A stretch of 6,708 nucleotides of DNA. It comes from Acidobacteriota bacterium. GTDB taxonomy: Bacteria > Acidobacteriota > Terriglobia > Terriglobales > Acidobacteriaceae. A model generated the notes under the pieces. It had not been told where the DNA came from, did no database searches, and was given only the letters and a program-made list of their open reading frames with translations. Where the stretch lies: positions 1 to 6,708 of the forward strand of contig JAJZDL010000163.1 of NCBI GenBank assembly GCA_021851465.1, read 5' to 3'. Shown in pieces: positions 1 to 6,007 of the stretch. Position numbers and translations under genes: made by a program. Numbering within the stretch: the stretch's first letter is position 1; each line of letters opens with the position of its first letter.

Positions 1-1
1 C

Positions 2-43
2 AACAATGCCAACCTCAACCCGCAAACGATCGCCACGGCATGA
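2..43 (+). CDS. possible 3' end of an upstream gene (partial)
   Basis: Read from base 2, this frame gives 13 codons (NNANLNPQTIATA) and then TGA at 41-43. Most of the codons end in C or G, as in the confident genes of the window, and the right-hand sequence then becomes non-coding, so this could be the C-terminus of a gene entering from the left. The stretch is far too short to assign a family. Frame 1 is also open, to TAA at 85-87, but it gives a less gene-like peptide. I treat this only as a plausible partial gene. Confidence 0.25.
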   Translation, partial: NNANLNPQTIATA

Positions 44-150
44 AAACACCGCAGATTTCGCTATCCCACAAGCCAGGTTCCGGCTAATTTGGACAGCAGT
101 GGGACGACTTATAGGAGTAATCGACAGGAATAGGTTGAAATTAAGAATTA

Positions 151-167
151 AAAATAACATGTATTTT
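151..167. repeat. AT-rich inverted repeat (possible operator)
   Basis: The arms AAAATA (151-156) and TATTTT (162-167) are perfect reverse complements around the centre ACATG. The repeat sits in the most AT-rich part of the window, about 35 bases upstream of a TATACT box. An operator or a bend-prone upstream element is a reasonable reading, but a chance palindrome in AT-rich DNA is also possible. Confidence 0.3.
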
Positions 168-189
168 GTGTTCTGATATGCATTTTCAA

Positions 190-213
190 TTTCGACAAGA
201 TATACTGCCGAAA
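190..213 (+). promoter_or_regulatory. candidate -10 box inside an inverted repeat
   Basis: TATACT (201-206) matches the sigma-70 -10 consensus TATAAT at five of six positions. It is flanked symmetrically by TTTCG (190-194) and CGAAA (209-213), a perfect 5-bp inverted repeat with a 14-base centre. No good -35 hexamer lies 16-18 bases upstream. A promoter here would read rightward, yet no clear gene follows on the plus strand, so the transcript would be a small RNA or a very short gene. Confidence 0.25.
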
Positions 214-456
214 ATCGCAAAATATCATGCTTCCCGGGTCTAGAGAGGTGTATGCGAAGGTCGGCAGGCGACTCATGCAAACCACAAGCGACAGTACAAA
301 AACAATCTCGCTTGCTAATTATTTAAAAGAATTGCCGCCAATCCCACTCAACTTCCCGTCAGACCGACCGGCTGGCACAATCGCACATCTGGGCCTACGT
401 TGTTGCAGTAGAAGATGCGTTGCGGCCTGTGGCAAGGAGCCGATACTGCTGCGCTG

Positions 457-481
457 CGCTACTTGCTCACAGCAAGCAGCG
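457..481 (-). terminator. hairpin at the 3' end of the minus-strand unit
   Basis: CTTGCT (462-467) and AGCAAG (471-476) pair around a CAC loop, extended outward by CGCT (457-460) and AGCG (478-481). The single mismatch (A461/C477) becomes a G-U wobble in the minus-strand RNA, giving an 11-bp stem. That strand asymmetry fits the minus-strand gene whose stop codon (459-461) lies inside the hairpin. No U-tract follows, so it may be a non-classical terminator or a 3'-end stabilising hairpin. Confidence 0.4.
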
Positions 482-884
482 AGATAAACAGCGCACCCAA
501 CGAGATGGACGCAGACAGCATTCCGATCCAGCGTTGTCTTCCCCTGCCGAAGCCGAGCAGAAGCACAGAAACCGGAGAGGTGAAGAGCGCATAGAGCATT
601 CCCCTCATCCCCGCGTCGATATACCATCGCTGTTTTACTGCACTGGAAAGGCACTCTAGCCCAAGCAGGAAAACCGGCACTGCAACAGCAGCATAAGCTG
701 CCAGGACGAGTCCAGCGTGCCAGGCGCGCCAACGCCATTCCGCTACGTCCGGTCGCCAGGTCCTGCGTTTCCACACGAGGAGCGCGATCAGCACAGGCGG
801 TATTGCATAGCTCAGAACCAGCAGCGCAAAAAGCGCCGCGTTCAGCGATGCATCCAGCAGGCTTTGCAGCCATTGCATGCGCAC
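459..884 (-). CDS. small four-helix integral membrane protein, function unknown
   Basis: The 141-residue product has four hydrophobic stretches at about residues 15-37, 54-76, 94-111 and 119-138. They are separated by short charged loops (WKRRTWRPD near 38-46, GRGRQRW near 113-119), as in a polytopic inner-membrane protein. I recognise no family motif and assign no function. The start is ambiguous: a GTG at 884-882 lies 4 bases after an AGG, and an ATG two codons later (878-876) has a longer, 10-base spacing from the same AGG. The gene begins 33 bases after the stop of the P-loop kinase gene on the same strand, so the two are probably co-transcribed. It ends in a hairpin containing the stop codon. 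Composition and the helix pattern make it a likely real gene. Confidence 0.7.
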   Translation of the reverse strand: MRMQWLQSLLDASLNAALFALLVLSYAIPPVLIALLVWKRRTWRPDVAEWRWRAWHAGLVLAAYAAVAVPVFLLGLECLSSAVKQRWYIDAGMRGMLYALFTSPVSVLLLGFGRGRQRWIGMLSASISLGALFISLLAVSK

Positions 885-917
885 GATACCTCGCTCAGTC
901 CCGCCCGTCCGCGATCT

Positions 918-1793
918 CTACTGCACCGTCTCGGCGGCGCCCTCTGCACCACCGTCGGTCGTCACCGGCAGCGCACCCGGCTGTCCCTTCACGCGCACTA
1001 CCGTGATCTTCTCGAAGCCTTCCTTGAAGCTCGGCGGCTTCAACCGCTCTGCCATCTTGTGCATCACCTCGTCCGTCACCTGGCGGTCGCGCTTGGAGTT
1101 TCGCTCCAGACACACTGCCAACGGCACGTCGAAGAACACCGCCTGCACCTCGTAGCCGAAGCTCTTGGCCATCTTGATCCACTGCCTGCGCTCGTGCGGG
1201 CTCAGGTTCGTTGCGTCCACATAGTTCCACGGCATCTTGGCGATCAGCCGCGCCCGCAGCAGGCTGCGCAGCGTGGAAAATACCAGCCCCTGGTAGCGCT
1301 GCTCCCCGATATCGTCGAACAGCAGGCTGCGCAGCAGGTCGCTGGACAACGGTGTCACCCCGCGCCTCTTGTACCACGTCGTCTTGCCCGATCCAGGCAG
1401 CCCGATCGCCAGCACCACATAACCGCGCGGCTCCTTGGGAGACACCGCCGTCGGCTCATCCGGCGGCGTGCCCAGAGACTCCGGCTGCGTCTCCACCACC
1501 ACCGTCTTCTCCGGCTCGACAGTCGGCGCAGTCGCATCGGCAACTGCCTGCGAGTGCGCCGAACGCAGCCGCCGCACAGTCTCTCCTTGCTTCTCCGTTG
1601 CGAGACTCTTGTCCGCCGCATCTTCGGTTGCGTGCATCGGTGCGGGCAATGCATCAGGATACATCGGCCGCAGCGGCGCCGGTTGGTTCGAGGGCAATTC
1701 CTGCCCACTCTTCCCCGTGGATTCCGATTCGTTCGGCCCACGTCTGGAACGTCTTCTCATGAGGTCGCGCATCCAATCGCGCACATTGCGCAT
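918..1793 (-). CDS. P-loop kinase, polynucleotide-kinase-like (AAA_33 type)
   Basis: With the ATG at 1793 the product has 291 residues. Residues 1-120 are rich in R, P, E, S and T and look disordered: an arginine-rich start (MRRRSRR near 12-18), then an acidic and proline-rich linker. Residues 124-270 form a compact P-loop domain. It has Walker A GLPGSGKTT (131-139), SSD after the first strand (150-152), a Walker-B-like strand YVDATNLSPHERR (191-203) and a lid-type segment CLERNSKRDR (228-237) followed by V..EVM. This order is that of the T4 polynucleotide kinase / Pnkp kinase-domain family, which moves the gamma phosphate of ATP to a 5'-hydroxyl or a small substrate. The actual substrate here cannot be read from sequence. 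An in-frame extension to 1889 exists but adds an unlikely Arg/Cys-rich peptide. No start has a good Shine-Dalgarno sequence. It is probably co-transcribed with the downstream membrane protein and divergent from gapA. Confidence 0.85.
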   Translation of the reverse strand: MRNVRDWMRDLMRRRSRRGPNESESTGKSGQELPSNQPAPLRPMYPDALPAPMHATEDAADKSLATEKQGETVRRLRSAHSQAVADATAPTVEPEKTVVVETQPESLGTPPDEPTAVSPKEPRGYVVLAIGLPGSGKTTWYKRRGVTPLSSDLLRSLLFDDIGEQRYQGLVFSTLRSLLRARLIAKMPWNYVDATNLSPHERRQWIKMAKSFGYEVQAVFFDVPLAVCLERNSKRDRQVTDEVMHKMAERLKPPSFKEGFEKITVVRVKGQPGALPVTTDGGAEGAAETVQ

Positions 1794-1829
1794 AGGTTGC
1801 TTGTACCATGAGCGGCGTTGCCCTCGCAA
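1793..1829 (-). promoter_or_regulatory. candidate promoter giving a leaderless kinase mRNA
   Basis: On the minus strand TTGCGA (1829-1824) and TACAAG (1805-1800) are separated by 18 bases, and each matches its sigma-70 hexamer at four of six positions. The expected transcription start falls at or next to the A of the kinase ATG at 1793. That would explain why no Shine-Dalgarno sequence precedes this start. The hexamers are weak, so this is a hypothesis only. Confidence 0.25.
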
Positions 1830-1947
1830 ATCCGCCGCACCAAGATCCTCACTCCCGTCTTCCTCGCACCGCCTTCGGCATCCGCGCATATCCCACGCAC
1901 CGTCCCGCGTAAATCAACATGCAAACCCCGCGATCTATCCCGCAACA

Positions 1948-1963
1948 TGTGATTTCTGTCACA
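1948..1963. promoter_or_regulatory. CRP/FNR-superfamily type palindrome TGTGA-N6-TCACA
   Basis: TGTGATTTCTGTCACA is an exact copy of the core CRP recognition palindrome: both 5-base half sites are perfect around a 6-base spacer. It lies in the divergent region between the P-loop kinase gene and gapA. Its centre is about 71 bases upstream of the transcription start predicted for gapA, a distance compatible with class I activation by CRP. The flanking bases do not extend the symmetry. Which regulator binds is unknown, since many CRP-family proteins share this core. Confidence 0.5.
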
Positions 1964-1991
1964 CAACACGGCCTCGCCACGCTCCGCTGCA

Positions 1992-2020
1992 TTGCACCGC
2001 TCTAACCCCAGTGCTAGCAT
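1992..2020 (+). promoter_or_regulatory. candidate gapA promoter
   Basis: TTGCAC (1992-1997) and TAGCAT (2015-2020) are 17 bases apart, with TGC immediately before the -10 hexamer. They match consensus at three and four of six positions. Transcription would start near 2027 and give a leader of about 107 bases. Position, exact spacing and the upstream CRP-type site support it, but the hexamers are not strong. Confidence 0.35.
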
Positions 2021-2064
2021 TGGAGTGACGACCTGAACTGAAATTTATCGATCAACAGGACAGA

Positions 2065-2098
2065 GAAGCCCTCCAAATCCCGACTGCGAAGGGCCTTC
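2065..2098 (+). promoter_or_regulatory. stem-loop in the gapA leader
   Basis: GAAGCCCT (2065-2072) pairs with AGGG (2090-2093) and CTTC (2095-2098), leaving one bulged C (2094) and a 17-base loop. It sits in the untranslated leader about 36 bases before the gapA start and does not cover the ribosome-binding site at 2121-2126. It might tune mRNA stability. No known riboswitch pattern is visible. Confidence 0.25.
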
Positions 2099-2133
2099 AA
2101 ATCTCCCACAGAGAACTCACAGGAGCTAGAAAA

Positions 2134-3138
<1,005 letters not shown>

Positions 3139-3154
3139 CTCCATCGCAATTCAT

Positions 3155-3194
3155 AACGATGGCGCGCTGCCAGTTGTGGCAGCGCGCCATCGTT
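3155..3194 (+). terminator. long perfect hairpin after gapA
   Basis: Two 18-base arms (3155-3172 and 3177-3194) are perfectly complementary around a GTTG loop, beginning 16 bases after the gapA stop. The stem core is GC-rich (GGCGCGC), with AACGAT at the base. The following sequence (CAATCCCCCTT) lacks a proper U-tract, so this may be a non-classical terminator or a 3'-end protecting structure. The hairpin is symmetric, but no gene converges on it. Confidence 0.8.
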
Positions 3195-3474
3195 CAATCC
3201 CCCTTGCAGCCAACTCAAGAACACTTGTCAGAGGTGGCTCGGCGAGACGAAACAGGGCGCGCGCGAAGTTGAAGTGCAACATTTAGCGGAGTGCGCCCGG
3301 CAACTGACGACCAACCCGCCGCACGTGCCCGGAAGAACACACGCAACGCCAAAGGCCAAACGCCCGCTCAAATCATCCGATCGTTCTGCATCCACCGATC
3401 TCACGTTCCATCTCACCCAACCTCCAAAGGTATACTGACGCTGAGGCTGTGGGAACCGCGGGGGAGTTTGCACG
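3195..3474. other. non-coding spacer before the two-component pair
   Basis: I see no gene-like frame in these 280 bases. They contain a nested inverted repeat, GGGCGC (3255-3260) with GCGCCC (3293-3298), enclosing GTTG/CAAC (3268-3271 and 3277-3280). They also contain two CCGATC copies spaced 18 bases apart (3377-3382 and 3395-3400) and the candidate promoter and ribosome-binding site of the response-regulator gene. Confidence 0.5.
3431..3466 (+). promoter_or_regulatory. candidate -10 box and RBS of the response-regulator gene
   Basis: TATACT (3431-3436), followed by G, matches the -10 consensus at five of six positions and lies 39 bases before the ATG. No good -35 hexamer is seen at 16-18 bases, so an activator or a non-standard sigma contact may be needed. 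GGGGAG (3461-3466) is a clear ribosome-binding site 8 bases before the ATG at 3475 and fixes that start. Confidence 0.4.
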
Positions 3475-3855
3475 ATGGAGAATTCATTGCGCCTGGTGTT
3501 ATGCGTGGACGACGAGGCCGTCGGCCTGCGTGTCCGGCAGATTCTCCTGGAGCGCGCCGGCTACCGGGTCCTGACTGCCTCAGACGGCACCTCCGGCCTG
3601 GAACTCTTTGCCACTCACCCTGTGGATGCCGTCGTCCTCGACTACTCCATGCCGGGAATGCATGGCGGCGAAGTTGCGCTGAAGATGCGCCAGACCAAGC
3701 CAGAAGTCCCCATCCTCCTTCTCTCTGCGTACGTCGACCTCCCCGAAGAGGTCGCCTCGCTGGCCGATGTCTACATGACCAAGGGGGAAGGAGCGCCTGC
3801 CCTTCTCGACAAGTTGGGCAACCTGATCGCGCCCGCCCCGCATCTCACCCGATAA
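3475..3855 (+). CDS. receiver-only response regulator (CheY-like)
   Basis: The 126-residue product is a single REC domain that accepts a phosphoryl group from a histidine kinase. The acidic pair Asp12-Asp13 (VDDE), phospho-acceptor Asp56 (VVLDYSMPGMHG), switch Ser84 (LLLSAY) and conserved Lys103 (YMTKGEG) are all present, so it should be active. The usual Lys-Pro after the last strand is Lys-Gly here. There is no DNA-binding or enzymatic output domain, and the protein ends 23 residues after Lys103. Output must therefore come from protein contact, phosphorelay, or feedback on the neighbouring kinase. The kinase gene starts 49 bases downstream on the same strand, which suggests a cognate pair in one transcript. 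Confidence 0.92.
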   Translation: MENSLRLVLCVDDEAVGLRVRQILLERAGYRVLTASDGTSGLELFATHPVDAVVLDYSMPGMHGGEVALKMRQTKPEVPILLLSAYVDLPEEVASLADVYMTKGEGAPALLDKLGNLIAPAPHLTR

Positions 3856-3890
3856 ACGGGAAGTGTGTTGCATTGGAGTTGCTGGGGAAA

Positions 3891-3907
3891 AGGACGAATA
3901 AGCTTTG
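3891..3907 (+). promoter_or_regulatory. RBS and TTG start of the histidine kinase gene
   Basis: An AGGA (3891-3894) within a purine-rich stretch precedes TTG (3905-3907) by 10 bases. An in-frame TAA at 3899-3901 closes the frame just upstream, so no earlier start is possible. Later starts would remove the first membrane helix. Together these make TTG the likely start codon. Confidence 0.7.
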
Positions 3908-5695
3908 GAGTTCAATCAATTCAAACGAACCCTGCGGCAGGTTCTTCTGCTGCCCATTGTCGCCTGCCTCCTGCTCGCTGGCATTCTCGTCTGGCAGATC
4001 AGCGGAGCCAACGCTACCGTTGGCCTCATCGAAGAGTCGGACCAGAGAATTGCCCTCGCAACCCTGATCGAAAAACTCGTCGTCGATGAAGAGACCGGAC
4101 TGCGCGGCTATCAGACCACCTCCGACCCGCGCTTCCTCCAGCCCTATCACGACGCTGAGGCCCCCATGCAGCAGGCCATCGTCAGACTACAGGCCATCAT
4201 CCGGCCCAGCCAGGCACAAAGCCTCAATGTCTTTATTGAAGAGCACCAACTCTGGCACCAAGCCTTTGCCGAGCCGCTGATCTCCACCATCGCCGCCGGC
4301 GGACACACCAACGACGACGATCTGAACCTGACCGGCAGGGCCAGGATGGACTCCATGCTGAACAGCCTCAATGCGATCATGTCGGCGGCCGAGCAGAGCC
4401 GCAAGAACCGCATCGCACAATGGCGCCAGCAGACCCGCGATCTACGCTTTCTCCTCATCGGCCTGGCGCTTGCCATCGGTCTCCTCATCGGACTTTTTAC
4501 CCGCGGCCGGATGGAGTCTGCCTACGCCGCCTTCCGCCACTCGCTCGACCTACAGCGCCGCCGCACGGAAGAGCTCTTCGCGTCCGAGCAGAACCTGCGC
4601 ACCACGCTCGCCTCCATCGGCGATGGCGTCATCGCATGTGACGCCGAAGGCCGCGTCCAGATGATGAACCCCGTCGCGCAGGAACTCACCGGATGGTCCG
4701 AGTCCCAGGCCCATAACCGTCCCCTCGAAGAGGTGTTCCATATCGTCGACGAGATCACCCGACAGCCCGTCGAAAATCCCGTCGTCAAGGTGCAGCGCCT
4801 ACAGCGCATTGTCGGCATCGCCAATCACGCCACCCTCATCCGCAAAGACGGTGCCGAACTCTCGGTAGACGACAGCGCAGCCCCCATCCGCAACGCGGCA
4901 GGGGAGATCACCGGCATCGTCATGGTCTTCCGCGACATCACCCTCGAACTCAAGACGCGCGCAGCCCTGCTGGCCAACGAGAAGCTCGCCGTTGCCGGAC
5001 GCCTCGCTGCCACCATCGCGCACGAGATCCACAACCCCCTCGATTCCGTCGCAAACCTTCTTTATCTCCTGCGCAACGAACCGAAGGAGGAAGAGTCCAA
5101 GCAGTTCCTCCAGATGGCCCAGACGGAACTCGCGCGCGTCACCCAGATCAGCCGCGCCATGCTAAGCCTCTATCGCGAATCCAAGGCCCCGGTTCGGGTC
5201 AACCTCAAAGAGACGCTCGATGAACTGCTCCTCTTGATGCAGCGCCGCTTCCAGATCCTCGGCGTTACCGTCTCCGCAGATCTGCCGCCGGAGATCGCCG
5301 TGGAGGGCTTTCCCGCCGAACTGCGCCAGGTCTTTACCAACCTAATCACGAACGCCGCCGAGGCCGCCGGAGAGGGCGGATCCATCGTCGTCCGCATCCT
5401 GCCTCAACTGTCCGGCACCACCTTCACCGGGCCGGCGGTAGAAGGCGGAGCCATTGTCGAAATTGTAGACGACGGCCCTGGAATCCAGGCCGGGGCGCGA
5501 GAGCACCTCTTCCAGCCATTTTTCACCACCAAAGGCGAACGAGGCACTGGCCTCGGCCTCTGGGTGTCGCAGGGGATCATCCGCAAACACGCCGGCTCCA
5601 TCGAACTTGACAGCCGCACCGAAGGCCCCGACCGCGGCACCACTGCCCGCGTCTTCCTCGCCACCAAACCAATCCTCAACCCAGCCGGCGAGTAG
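3905..5695 (+). CDS. membrane sensor histidine kinase, CHASE3-PAS-HisKA-HATPase
   Basis: The 596-residue protein senses a signal and phosphorylates a response regulator. A first helix (about 13-32) and a second (about 181-198) enclose a periplasmic CHASE3-type domain with the hallmark EKLVVDEETGLRGYQTTSDPRFLQPYH (56-82). A short cytoplasmic helix leads to a PAS domain (about 227-346). The HisKA domain has the H-box TIAHEIHNPLD (370-380) with phospho-His373. The ATPase domain has the N-box NLITNAAEA (479-487), G1 DDGPGI (522-527), F-box FQPFFTTK (536-543) and G2 GTGLGLW (547-553). All catalytic boxes are intact. The protein has no fused receiver or Hpt domain, and the partner is probably the receiver-only protein encoded 49 bases upstream. 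The ligand of the CHASE3 domain is unknown. The start is TTG. Confidence 0.95.
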   Translation: MEFNQFKRTLRQVLLLPIVACLLLAGILVWQISGANATVGLIEESDQRIALATLIEKLVVDEETGLRGYQTTSDPRFLQPYHDAEAPMQQAIVRLQAIIRPSQAQSLNVFIEEHQLWHQAFAEPLISTIAAGGHTNDDDLNLTGRARMDSMLNSLNAIMSAAEQSRKNRIAQWRQQTRDLRFLLIGLALAIGLLIGLFTRGRMESAYAAFRHSLDLQRRRTEELFASEQNLRTTLASIGDGVIACDAEGRVQMMNPVAQELTGWSESQAHNRPLEEVFHIVDEITRQPVENPVVKVQRLQRIVGIANHATLIRKDGAELSVDDSAAPIRNAAGEITGIVMVFRDITLELKTRAALLANEKLAVAGRLAATIAHEIHNPLDSVANLLYLLRNEPKEEESKQFLQMAQTELARVTQISRAMLSLYRESKAPVRVNLKETLDELLLLMQRRFQILGVTVSADLPPEIAVEGFPAELRQVFTNLITNAAEAAGEGGSIVVRILPQLSGTTFTGPAVEGGAIVEIVDDGPGIQAGAREHLFQPFFTTKGERGTGLGLWVSQGIIRKHAGSIELDSRTEGPDRGTTARVFLATKPILNPAGE

Positions 5696-5706
5696 GGCGG
5701 GGCCAC

Positions 5707-5721
5707 CGCTGCGTGGCAGCG
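5707..5721 (+). terminator. short hairpin after the histidine kinase gene
   Basis: CGCTGC (5707-5712) and GCAGCG (5716-5721) form a perfect 6-bp stem with a GTG loop, starting 11 bases after the kinase stop. An alternative pairing, GCCAC (5702-5706) with GTGGC (5713-5717), excludes it. No U-tract follows, so termination is possible but not certain. Confidence 0.4.
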
Positions 5722-5930
5722 CATACTGCACTGCAATCGCACCGCTTCTGTGCCTGTTGTACACCAACAAGCTGCCCTGTATGAACCGGTTATAAATTGG
5801 ATTGGCAGCGCGGGTTTATTGATGATATGTGTCGTTCGGGTGGATGAACCGCTTTGAACCTTGTGCCTGGCGAGTGTTGATGCGGCGTTCCGAGTTTGCC
5901 AGTTGTCTTTGCGCGATCGGCCGGGGCAGT

Positions 5931-5952
5931 CGCAGCAGTCCAGATTGCTGCG
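5931..5952 (+). repeat. 7-bp inverted repeat (stem-loop)
   Basis: CGCAGCA (5931-5937) and TGCTGCG (5946-5952) are perfectly complementary around an 8-base loop. It is the first of two closely spaced stems in the leader region of the FNT gene. Confidence 0.5.
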
Positions 5953-5967
5953 TCGTTCCAAGGCGAT

Positions 5968-6007
5968 CTTTCTGTCGCTCGTCGAGCAGCAACAACACGA
6001 CAGAAAG
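5968..6007 (+). repeat. 10-bp inverted repeat (stem-loop)
   Basis: CTTTCTGTCG (5968-5977) and CGACAGAAAG (5998-6007) are perfectly complementary around a 20-base loop. The loop side also allows a small competing hairpin, GCTC/GAGC. The repeat ends 94 bases before the first possible FNT ATG. It could be a leader structure or a dyad operator. Confidence 0.55.

Larger units (their letters stand above)
44..458. other. intergenic region with AT-rich control-like patch
   Basis: No convincing gene is seen here. Bases 131-200 are only about 24% GC, in sharp contrast with the GC-rich coding sequence around them. The patch holds an inverted repeat at 151-167 and a TATACT box at 201-206 framed by TTTCG and CGAAA. 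Rightward open frames start at 227 (GAGAGG lies within it) and at 252 (24 codons), but their products are cysteine/arginine-rich or tiny and resemble no family I recognise. The longer one runs into the end of the convergent membrane-protein gene. The region from about 300 to 458 holds nothing else I can name. Confidence 0.5.

Noticed and set aside
66..95. Possible terminator AGCC/GGCT after the putative upstream gene
   Set aside because: A 4-bp stem and weak T content do not support a terminator.
227..487. Rightward open frame of 86 codons with possible starts at 227, 248 and 275
   Set aside because: The product is Cys/Arg-rich at the C-terminus and matches no family I know, and the frame overlaps the end of the convergent membrane-protein gene. 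Its last third comes from that gene's hairpin region. A transcript may exist, but I cannot support a protein.
717..1811. Long plus-strand frame of 364 codons across the kinase and membrane-protein genes
   Set aside because: It is the antisense shadow of the minus-strand genes. The product is extremely Arg/His/Gln-rich with no domain, as expected from a GC-rich opposite strand.
1794..1889. N-terminal extension of the kinase to an ATG at 1889
   Set aside because: It would add 32 Arg/Cys-rich residues with no family support, and it would extend into the divergent control region. No better ribosome-binding site is gained.
3255..3298. Nested inverted repeat GGGCGC/GCGCCC with GTTG/CAAC inside
   Set aside because: The arms are short and pure GC in a GC-rich spacer with unpaired sequence between the stems. 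Chance is a sufficient explanation.
3291..4067. Plus-strand frame of 258 codons overlapping the response-regulator gene
   Set aside because: It runs out of frame through a clear receiver domain, and its product is Arg/Pro/Ser-rich without motifs.
5822..5857. Tiny 11-codon frame in the FNT upstream block, considered as a leader peptide
   Set aside because: It has no ribosome-binding site, no run of regulatory codons and no adjacent terminator/antiterminator arrangement.
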